From contig NZ_LT599032.1 in assembly GCF_900079725.1 (NCBI RefSeq), positions 2,254,253-2,318,252 on the forward strand: 64,000 nucleotides of DNA, in the 5' to 3' direction. Under the pieces are notes generated by a model. The model did no database searches, had not been told where the DNA came from, and saw nothing but the letters and a program-made list of their open reading frames with translations. Position 1 is the stretch's first letter. Each line of letters begins with the position of its first letter. Source of the DNA: an uncultured Dysgonomonas sp. (GTDB lineage: Bacteria > Bacteroidota > Bacteroidia > Bacteroidales > Dysgonomonadaceae). A program made the translations under genes and the position numbers. This document shows, one piece after another, positions 47,864 to 54,423 of the stretch.

Positions 47864-48979
47864 ATGATTATGACTTGGAAATTAACACAAAATAAAGACT
47901 GGCAATCGCTCGAAAAACAATTTTCGTGGGTTGCGGATATGAAAAATGTAATACAACACAAAAGTCATCATGCCGAGGGGAATGTAGCCATCCACACGCA
48001 AATGGTACTTGATGAATTGACAAAGATACCCCGGTATGAAACATTATCCGAACAGGAGCAGGAGATATTGTGGGCAGCCGCACTGATGCACGATGTGGAA
48101 AAACGTTCTACTTCGCAGGATGAAGGTAATGGGAATATCTCGGCTAGCGGACATGCCCGCAGGGGAGAATATACTGCACGGAATATCCTGTTCAAGGATG
48201 TCCCTACGCCTTTTGACATCCGCGAAAAAGTAGTTTCACTGGTTCGTTTTCATGGTTTGCCTCTGTGGCTGATGGAAAAATTGGAACCGGCCAAAAAGAT
48301 TCATGCAGTATCGCTGAGAGCTAATACCCGTCAGCTAAAAATGTTGGCCGAGGCTGATGCCCGGGGTAGAATCTGCAAGGATGGAGAAGCGTTAATTGAA
48401 TCATTAGACTTATTTGAAATGTTCTGTAAAGATGAAAGTTGCTGGGATAAGGCGCTGGAGTTTCCGACGGCAAGTGCCCGATACGAATATTTCAATACAA
48501 TAGATGGTTATATCGGTTATATTCCCTACGATGATTTCAAATGTGAAGTCACGATACTATCCGGATTGCCGGGAATGGGAAAAGACCATTACATACAATC
48601 ATTGAAACCGGATATCCCGGTCATCAGTCTCGATGCTATCCGCCGTAAGCACAAATACAGTCCGACGGACAGATCAGCAACGGGTCGTGTAGTACAGGAA
48701 GCGAAAGAACAGGCACGTGTATATTTACGAAAAAAACAGGACTTCGTATGGAATGCTACCAATATTACACGCTTGATGCGTCAGCAACTTGTCGATTTAT
48801 TTACACTGTATGGCGCAAAAGTAAGGATAGTGTATGTGGAAAAACCGTATGATGTGTGGCGCAATCAGAACCGTAACCGTGAATTCCAGTTGCCTGAAAA
48901 TGTACTGGACAAGATGTTGCTGAAGCTCGAAATACCCCAGTTGATAGAAGCCCATGAGGTAGAGTATATGGTTGAATAA
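47864..48979 (+). CDS. HD-Pnk: HD phosphoesterase fused to 5'-OH polynucleotide kinase
   Basis: The 371-residue protein matches the HD-Pnk type known from Runella slithyformis, with the same length. The N-terminal HD domain has H44, H76-D77 (ALMHDVEK) and later HARRGEYTARNIL; it removes 2',3'-cyclic or 3'-phosphate ends. The C-terminal kinase has the P-loop G234-LPGMGKD-241, SLDAIRRKH and RNQNRNREFQLPENVLDKM, and phosphorylates 5'-OH ends. The products are the ends its ligase partner uses. ATG 47870 is an alternative start two codons later. Confidence 0.92.
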   Translation: MIMTWKLTQNKDWQSLEKQFSWVADMKNVIQHKSHHAEGNVAIHTQMVLDELTKIPRYETLSEQEQEILWAAALMHDVEKRSTSQDEGNGNISASGHARRGEYTARNILFKDVPTPFDIREKVVSLVRFHGLPLWLMEKLEPAKKIHAVSLRANTRQLKMLAEADARGRICKDGEALIESLDLFEMFCKDESCWDKALEFPTASARYEYFNTIDGYIGYIPYDDFKCEVTILSGLPGMGKDHYIQSLKPDIPVISLDAIRRKHKYSPTDRSATGRVVQEAKEQARVYLRKKQDFVWNATNITRLMRQQLVDLFTLYGAKVRIVYVEKPYDVWRNQNRNREFQLPENVLDKMLLKLEIPQLIEAHEVEYMVE

Positions 48980-49043
48980 TAAACCTTTTCAGCAGTATAC
49001 ATGTTTATAAATAAGGTATTAATATATTCAAAAATAATAGATT

Positions 49044-49421
49044 ATGTATAAATTAATGGTAAGCCTACTTGCAATGGCTTTATTTTTAGGTTCCTGCGGT
49101 AGTTCAAAAAACACGGAAAAGTTGACTGTAGCCTCCAAGCAGGGTGATTGTGTAGGAGTAGCACCAATGAAATGCCTTTTGGTAAAAAAAGACGGCCAGG
49201 CAGACTGGGAATTCTTTTATAGCAATATAGAGGGTTTCGTTTATGAACCCGGATACGAATATGTATTGGAAGTAAAAGTCGAAAAAGTAGAGCATCCTGC
49301 AGCAGATCAGTCTTCGTTAAAGTATACTTTGGTAAAAGAAGTTTCTAAAGAGGAGAAAACATCGGATAAGCTCCCCGATATGCCAACCGGAGATGATTTA
49401 CAGCCCGAACCTGTGGAGTAA
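49044..49421 (+). CDS. DUF4377-like lipoprotein
   Basis: The 125-residue protein has a lipoprotein signal with C18 (LFLGSCGSS). The body matches the DUF4377 pattern: CVGVAPMKCLLVKKDG, WEFFYSNIEGFVYEPGYEY and HPAADQSSLKYTLVKEVSK. The role is unknown; the domain is often found in small envelope proteins related to heat-shock HslJ. A proline- and acid-rich tail ends the protein. It stands 64 bp after HD-Pnk, perhaps on the same transcript, and is closed by a terminator. Confidence 0.78.
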   Translation: MYKLMVSLLAMALFLGSCGSSKNTEKLTVASKQGDCVGVAPMKCLLVKKDGQADWEFFYSNIEGFVYEPGYEYVLEVKVEKVEHPAADQSSLKYTLVKEVSKEEKTSDKLPDMPTGDDLQPEPVE

Positions 49422-49447
49422 ATCAATATCTCTTTGATTATATAGAT

Positions 49448-49480
49448 AAAGGACGGTTTTATTTAACCGTCCTTTATTTT
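49448..49480 (+). terminator. intrinsic terminator after the DUF4377 gene
   Basis: AAAGGACGGTT (49448-49458) pairs with AACCGTCCTTT (49465-49475) around a 6-base loop, followed by ATTTT. Confidence 0.92.
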
Positions 49481-49682
49481 ATTATTTAAGTGAATCAGTA
49501 GTTGGATATTAATGTTCAATTACATTAGTCGTTTTTGAGTCGTCTACACTCCTCGATTGTTAATTCGAGACTCGGCATAATCAAAATAAATTTTGCTTCT
49601 GCTCTCGCTACTTAAAACGTTCTATTTTTTAACGCATAGAGACTATCTTAATTTAAATTAGAGGTTTTTAGCTCATTACTGC

Positions 49683-50140
49683 CGCGCCCTCCCGGGCTTG
49701 TCCTTCCTTTTGGCATTGCCCAAAAGGAAGCAAAAAGCTAGCGCTAAGTTCCTCGGCGACCCAAAACCGTTTTGACGGCTGAATCAAACACACGGGCTAT
49801 TGCCCCGTTTGATTCTACGCCGTCTGCAACGGATTGGGTACCCCGCCTGCGTCACTAATGCGCAAGGGCTGACGCACGTGAGGCTAAAGCATGAAGAGCC
49901 TCTGCCCTGTCGCCGCATCGCGGTAACGGCCTCGTCCCGCAGGCGGGGCACCCAATCCGTAAAGCGGAGGTGTAGGGCAAAATAGGATAGCTGCTATACA
50001 CGGCTGATAATCCGGCTAGAGATGATTCCGTATTATTTTGCCCCACCGGAGTTGCGGTTTTGGGTCGACGGAGGGATGCAGCCTTGATTTTTGTAACTTT
50101 TTATCAAGAAAAAGTTAAGAAAAACAAGCCAGCTGGCGCG
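49683..50140. ncRNA. large multi-branched structured element (candidate ncRNA or structured repeat)
   Basis: GC-rich insert in AT-rich flanks. Outer pairing: CGCGCC (49683-49688) with GGCGCG (50135-50140), GGCTTG (49695-49700) with CAAGCC (50125-50130). Terminal hairpins: 49703-49713 with 49720-49730 (11 bp) and 50095-50102 with 50109-50116 (8 bp). Closing stem: CGACCCAAAACCG (49757-49769) with 50055-50067, 13 perfect pairs, extended by CCTC (49751-49754) with GAGG (50071-50074). It encloses three helices: A, 49774-49779 with 49819-49824 and 49782-49789 with 49807-49814; B, 49829-49851 with 49938-49960 (22 of 23 pairs), topped by 49880-49885 with 49897-49902; C, 49975-49984 with 50034-50043 plus GGTG (49969-49972) with CACC (50044-50047). 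I do not recognise a named RNA class. Strand and transcription are unknown. Confidence 0.55.
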
Positions 50141-50280
50141 TTAGAAAAAATAGAATATTTAATCCCAACGACTAATCCATAAAACTTTATGTTAAAAAAG
50201 ACAATCATTTCCAACTGCATTTATCTATACTGAAAAACAATTGATGAAATCGTCTAGACTTTTTATTTTCATATCTTTTT

Positions 50281-50342
50281 GTCATGCTGACGATAGGAAA
50301 CATCTCGTTTCTCAAGAGATTTTTCACTCCGTTCAAAATGAC
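50281..50342. repeat. dispersed palindromic repeat, copy A
   Basis: GTCAT (50281-50285) pairs with ATGAC (50338-50342), and GAAA plus ATCTC (50297-50306) pair with GAGAT plus TTTC (50316-50325). The sequence resembles copy B at 51235-51304. Such GTCAT...ATGAC palindromes with an ATCTC/GAGAT core are common between genes in Bacteroidota. Confidence 0.7.
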
Positions 50343-50420
50343 AAAGAGGGTATTTGTCTCATAATGTTACCAGATTCAAAAAAGTATAGACGACTTCGAT
50401 AATAAAAAATTTTTAATCTT

Positions 50421-51089
50421 ATGGCAAAGTATAACGAGAGTGTAGCAGAAACGATTGTTTCGCTGATAGAGGATGATTTTTGTTCGGTAGCGGAAATTTG
50501 CAGGGTGACGGGTATCAGCCGAAAGACTTTCTACTGCTGGAAAGAGACTGTGCCGGGTTTGGCTAAAGAAATATTCGACGCGGAATGCAGGCGTGAAGAC
50601 AGGATCAGGCAAATGTTATATTCATCCCTTAAAAAGAGGCTGGACGGGCATATGATGGTAGAAGAGAAAGAAACATTCCTGCCGGACGAACTTGAACCGG
50701 AAAAACTGGTTCTACAATCGAAAGTTATCCGCAGGAAATATTGCCTGCCAGACCTGAAAACAATTAAACTGTTACTGGACAGGCAGGATAGAATTGCTCT
50801 TTCCAAAAAGAATGAGGAAGATATCCCAGAGGAGATGGATATACATATTATCGACACAACTACTCCAACTGATATCGAAAATGAAATAACTGAACACATC
50901 GAGGAAAGCGAGATTGTTCCGGCAGAGGAAAAAGAAAGCCTTGTTGATGACCCCGAAGAAGCTGAAGCAAAGATAATGCTTGACAGGCTGTACAGGCTCA
51001 AGGCTGAACGGATACGCACGATAAAAGCGAGTAATAACCATCCTATATTCAGCCCGGCAGGAAAGAGAGGAAAGAAACGGAGAAAATAA
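50421..51089 (+). CDS. HTH protein resembling phage terminase small subunits
   Basis: The 222-residue protein has an N-terminal helix-turn-helix (VSLIEDDFCSVAEICRVTG followed by ISRKTFYCWKE) as in phBC6A51-type terminase small subunits and transposase HTH domains, then a helical part with charged pairs. A long acidic stretch covers about residues 135-180 (IEESEIVPAEEKESLVDD), and the C-terminus is basic (GKRGKKRRK). No terminase large subunit or other phage gene is near. It lies alone between two copies of the dispersed palindrome. DNA binding is likely; the actual role is unknown. Confidence 0.55.
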   Translation: MAKYNESVAETIVSLIEDDFCSVAEICRVTGISRKTFYCWKETVPGLAKEIFDAECRREDRIRQMLYSSLKKRLDGHMMVEEKETFLPDELEPEKLVLQSKVIRRKYCLPDLKTIKLLLDRQDRIALSKKNEEDIPEEMDIHIIDTTTPTDIENEITEHIEESEIVPAEEKESLVDDPEEAEAKIMLDRLYRLKAERIRTIKASNNHPIFSPAGKRGKKRRK

Positions 51090-51423
51090 GTATTATATGT
51101 TACTTGTGTCACCTTTTTTTAACAAAAAAGATTAACGAATGAAATACAAAGGAAGCAATGAAAAAATATTAGTCATTTCTGTTGTAGAAGGTTGTCCCAA
51201 AAGTTAATTTACTTTATTAAAGTATTGCTCTCTCTGTCATCCTGAGTGCAACGAAGGATCTCAACTCTCCAGAAACGAGATGTTTGGCTCTGTTCAACAT
51301 GACAAAAAGATATGGAAAAATATTTTTCAAAAAAATCGCCTTAATTATTGTATTTATAAAAATAATCAATACATTTGCGTGTACTATTATACTATTACAC
51401 TATTATATTTTAATCTAATTAAT
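51090..51423. other. gene-free region before the ABC transporter operon
   Basis: 334 bases hold the dispersed palindrome copy B (51235-51304) and then a very AT-rich stretch (51310-51423) directly before the ABC gene, likely its promoter area. No element fitting the -33/-7 consensus with correct spacing stands out. Confidence 0.5.
51235..51304. repeat. dispersed palindromic repeat, copy B
   Basis: TGTCAT (51235-51240) pairs with ATGACA (51299-51304), and ATCTC (51258-51262) with GAGAT (51277-51281). The arm reading GAGATGTTTGGCTCTGTTCA also matches the half-copy near 29948. The frame opened by an ATG at 51280 is part of this repeat and not a real N-terminus. Confidence 0.7.
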
Positions 51424-52254
51424 ATGATATCAATGCGTAATGTTACCTTCGGGTATAAGAAAAAGCTAATATTCAATGATTTTTCAATCTCGATAGAGAA
51501 AGGAAAAGTTTGCGGATTGTTAGGAAAAAACGGAGCAGGCAAATCGACCATGTTGTATTTGCTTACAGGCCTCCTAAGCCCTAAAAAGGGTAAAGTGGAA
51601 TATAAACGCGAGGATGTGGCAAAGCGTAGGCCTTCCACATTGCAGAATATGTTTATAGTACCCGAAGAATTTGAATTACCGAATATACCACTGAAAAAGT
51701 ATGTAGAGATCAATCGTCCTTTCTATCCTGCCTTTAGTCAGGAGCAACTGGATAAAAATCTGGAGTGCTTCGAAATGGAGGCCGATGTGCATCTGAACGA
51801 ACTTTCTCTTGGTCAAAAGAAAAAGGTCTTTATGAGCTTTGCTTTGGCCGCAAATACTCCCCTACTGCTGATGGATGAGCCTACAAACGGACTCGATATA
51901 CCCGGTAAAAGCCAGTTTCGCAAATTTATAGCATCGGGAATGACCGATGAAAAAACGATCCTGATATCGACACATCAGGTACAGGATGTGGACAAGCTAT
52001 TGGAACAAGTGATTATTCTCGATAATAACAAAGTGCTGATGAATGCTTCAGTATCGAGGATTTGTGAAAAACTCCGCTTTATGGAAAGCTTTAATGAAAA
52101 GGACGTGGCAAGAGCTTTATACGCTTCACCGTCCATACAGGGATATAAGTTAATCCTTGAGAACGAAAATAATGAAGAGACTTCCCTGAATCTGGAAACA
52201 TTGTTCAATGCAACGCTAAGCAATACGGAAAAGATAACAGCAATACTACAATAA
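51424..52254 (+). CDS. ABC transporter ATP-binding protein
   Basis: The 276-residue ATPase has Walker A G34-KNGAGKST-42, the signature L127-SLGQ-131, Walker B LLLMD151-E152 and the switch histidine in ISTHQVQDVDKLL. A longer frame opens at 51280 but its first 48 residues come from a repeat and AT-rich DNA; the ATG at 51424 (MISMRNVTFGYKK) is the natural start. The permease gene follows by 13 bp and a GntR regulator comes third. This is the YtrB-like type linked to envelope stress or export. Confidence 0.9.
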   Translation: MISMRNVTFGYKKKLIFNDFSISIEKGKVCGLLGKNGAGKSTMLYLLTGLLSPKKGKVEYKREDVAKRRPSTLQNMFIVPEEFELPNIPLKKYVEINRPFYPAFSQEQLDKNLECFEMEADVHLNELSLGQKKKVFMSFALAANTPLLLMDEPTNGLDIPGKSQFRKFIASGMTDEKTILISTHQVQDVDKLLEQVIILDNNKVLMNASVSRICEKLRFMESFNEKDVARALYASPSIQGYKLILENENNEETSLNLETLFNATLSNTEKITAILQ

Positions 52255-52267
52255 AATCTGATAAATT

Positions 52268-53104
52268 ATGAATAATACATTTGATATAAACCGATTTGTC
52301 TTGCTGTTAAGGAAAGACATACAGGAAAACTGGAAAAAGTATCTTATCCGCATCCTTACAATTTATGGGGCACTCACACTTGTTACTACATGGAATTCTT
52401 TTCTTACATATTCCGAATTGGAACAGGGATTTGATCGTTTAAAATACCTGAATAGGGATTTGATCGTCTTCACGGCCTTCGTCTTTTTCATATTTGGTTG
52501 TATCAGCGCTTCCTTGACAATGGAGCCGATCAATAGTAAAACAAAACGACTCACATATTTAATGAATCCCTCATCATCTTTTGAAAAATACGTTTCCCGC
52601 TGGCTTATTATGACAATCGGCTACATCGTTGTTTTCTTCATCCTGTTCTGGTTGTCAGACGCTACGCGGGTAATGATATGTTCTATCCGTTTCCCTGACG
52701 TAGATGTGCAATTTATCCACTTCGATAAATTTATAGGAAAGGACAACTACGACTATGTTTTTAATAACATGACCAGGTTTACATTTTCAGTCGGCCTTTT
52801 CTTCTTTATCCAATCCCTGTTTATTCTGGGGTCGACATTCTGGCCGAAAAACTCGCTGGTAAAAACATTTTCGGCAGGCATCATCACCTTTATCACTTTT
52901 CTTCTGGTGTGCTGGTGCACAATCTCTCTTTTTTTCGAAAACGGCATGGATAATTTTGGAAATGCATTACAACAGAAAACATTTGGTGTTGAGGATTCTA
53001 CTATAGTGGGATATATGGCAGTTGTCTTCATCATCTTCGCTGTGGTAAACTGGATATTAGCATTTTTCAGATTCAGGGAATCTGAGGTAATTAAACGACT
53101 CTAG
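52268..53104 (+). CDS. ABC transporter permease
   Basis: The 278-residue protein has about six membrane segments: LTIYGALTLVTTWNSFL, LIVFTAFVFFIFGCISAS, WLIMTIGYIVVFFILFWLSD, FTFSVGLFFFIQSLFIL, then AGIITFITFLLVCW and VGYMAVVFIIFAVVNWILAF. It sits between the ATPase and GntR genes, which defines it as the permease. The conserved T-M-E-P-I-N-S-K-T-K region near residue 85 is typical of this small permease group in Bacteroidota. The substrate is unknown. Confidence 0.85.
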   Translation: MNNTFDINRFVLLLRKDIQENWKKYLIRILTIYGALTLVTTWNSFLTYSELEQGFDRLKYLNRDLIVFTAFVFFIFGCISASLTMEPINSKTKRLTYLMNPSSSFEKYVSRWLIMTIGYIVVFFILFWLSDATRVMICSIRFPDVDVQFIHFDKFIGKDNYDYVFNNMTRFTFSVGLFFFIQSLFILGSTFWPKNSLVKTFSAGIITFITFLLVCWCTISLFFENGMDNFGNALQQKTFGVEDSTIVGYMAVVFIIFAVVNWILAFFRFRESEVIKRL

Positions 53105-53107
53105 CTT

Positions 53108-53473
53108 ATGAATTTTAAAGAAAATAAAGCAATCTATCTGCAGATAGCCGACCGCATCTGTGATGAGATATTACTCGACAAATATAAGGAAGAAGAAAGG
53201 GTTCCGTCTGTACGCGAATATGCAGCTATTGTGGAAGTCAATTTCAATACCGTTATGCGTACCTTCGATTACCTCCAATCGATGGAGATTATCTACAACA
53301 AGAGAGGGATCGGGTATTTTGTAGCTCCTAAGGCGAAAAACCTGATACTCAAACTGCGTAAAGATACCTTTATGAAGGAAGAAGCTGAGGACTTTTTTAA
53401 ACAAATATATACACTGGATATTCCGATAGAGGATATAGTGGAAATGTATAAAGACTATATTAAGAAACAATAA
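53108..53473 (+). CDS. GntR-family regulator, YtrA subfamily
   Basis: The 121-residue protein is a short GntR type: a winged helix (IYLQIADRICDEILLDKYKEEERVPSVREYA-like, then VNFNTVMRTFDYLQSMEII) plus a small C-terminal helical tail and no large effector domain, as in YtrA. Such regulators control the ABC transporter genes beside them. Here it comes third, 3 bp after the permease, rather than first, so autoregulation would act on the promoter upstream of 51424. Length is normal. Confidence 0.9.
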   Translation: MNFKENKAIYLQIADRICDEILLDKYKEEERVPSVREYAAIVEVNFNTVMRTFDYLQSMEIIYNKRGIGYFVAPKAKNLILKLRKDTFMKEEAEDFFKQIYTLDIPIEDIVEMYKDYIKKQ

Positions 53474-53484
53474 TAATAAAAGAT

Positions 53485-54318
53485 ATGAGACTTACAACCA
53501 AAATAGTATTGGGTATTATAGCCGCGGTATTCTTATCTGCCATAGGTTATATATGCTATCTTTCGTTAAGTTATGACGGAGAGAAGAAAACCGGGCTTAT
53601 ACTAAAGGAAGAAACTGCTGGCATAGATATATCAGGGCAAAAAGTGATCGAGATATATGCAGATACAATACCCATGAAAGATGGCCGGGGGAATAAGGAT
53701 AGGTATTATGTTATCTTCGATGGGCATATCAATATACAACCCGTGACGAACGAAGGAGAAAAAGGTAAACTGGAGATACCGGAACAATTGAAAGAATATC
53801 TGGAGATATCCACATTACATGATAAAACTATACTACGTGTGAAAACCGCAGAATTATTGGCGGATCACTACAAAAACGAAATTCCTTATCCTGCAGCAAT
53901 AAGGGGGCTAAACATCACTGTATATGCAGATTCCTGTGTAGATATAAGAAGCAGGGTAGATGGATTAAGAGCTAATGTGCAAGGATTGAAAGCCGGATCT
54001 ATCAATATAGATATACTGCGTGGAGATTTGAATATAGAGAATTGTGAAGCCGATATAATCACTCCTATAATTAGGGATTGGGGGAGCTTTGTAATGAAGA
54101 ACTCCAAGACAAAGGTATTTAATGCCGATCTCGACTACCTGCAAAACTGGAGAATAGAACAATGTGATATAGATACTGAAAACCTGACAGGAAGTGGAAA
54201 CCATAATATAATATTACCGGCCAGCGAATGCAGGGTAATGAACTGGAATCCAAAGAATGAAAAGGCCTCTCTAAATGTATCATTAGGGTCTGATACGGCA
54301 AGAGTAGTATTTCCATAG
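53485..54318 (+). CDS. membrane-anchored beta-solenoid-like protein of unknown function
   Basis: The 277-residue protein has an N-terminal membrane segment (VLGIIAAVFLSAIGYICYLSL) and a mature part with repeated short strands (LNITVYADSCVDI, AGSINIDILRGDLNIENCEADI, TKVFNADLDYLQNWRIEQCDI) like DUF2807/GIN-type beta-helical domains. I cannot name the family with certainty. It starts 11 bp after the GntR gene and shares the operon with the ABC transporter, so it may be an envelope partner. A terminator follows 8 bp after its stop. Confidence 0.6.
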   Translation: MRLTTKIVLGIIAAVFLSAIGYICYLSLSYDGEKKTGLILKEETAGIDISGQKVIEIYADTIPMKDGRGNKDRYYVIFDGHINIQPVTNEGEKGKLEIPEQLKEYLEISTLHDKTILRVKTAELLADHYKNEIPYPAAIRGLNITVYADSCVDIRSRVDGLRANVQGLKAGSINIDILRGDLNIENCEADIITPIIRDWGSFVMKNSKTKVFNADLDYLQNWRIEQCDIDTENLTGSGNHNIILPASECRVMNWNPKNEKASLNVSLGSDTARVVFP

Positions 54319-54326
54319 TGAAAGTA

Positions 54327-54371
54327 AAAGGAAGAGGCTACGCAATAGTAATCTCTTCCTTTATTATTTTT
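54327..54371 (+). terminator. intrinsic terminator of the GntR-ABC operon
   Basis: AAAGGAAGAG (54327-54336) pairs perfectly with CTCTTCCTTT (54353-54362) around a 16-base loop, followed by ATTATTTTTAT. Confidence 0.85.
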
Positions 54372-54423
54372 ATCCTATGCTAAGACCGGGGGAAGTCCGG
54401 CTATCCAAAACAAAAGAATAGTG

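Larger units (their letters stand above)
49481..50420. other. gene-poor island with nested repeats
   Basis: About 940 bases without a convincing gene. The centre (49683-50140) is a GC-rich structured element, listed separately. Around it ATTAGTCGTT (49524-49533) is repeated in inverse at 50167-50176. The motif TCGTCTAnACT occurs at about 49540-49550 and 50250-50260 and inverted at 50384-50394. A dispersed palindrome fills 50281-50342. Short open frames in the GC-rich part cross predicted stems and look spurious. Confidence 0.6.

Noticed and set aside
49800-50046. Short open frames on both strands in the GC-rich region (61 and 63 codons)
   Set aside because: They run through strong inverted repeats, have no family-like sequence and no start context; the structure explains the base pattern better.
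51280-51423. N-terminal extension of 48 residues on the ABC ATPase
   Set aside because: The extension is translated from the dispersed palindrome and an AT-rich leader; the family N-terminus starts at 51424.
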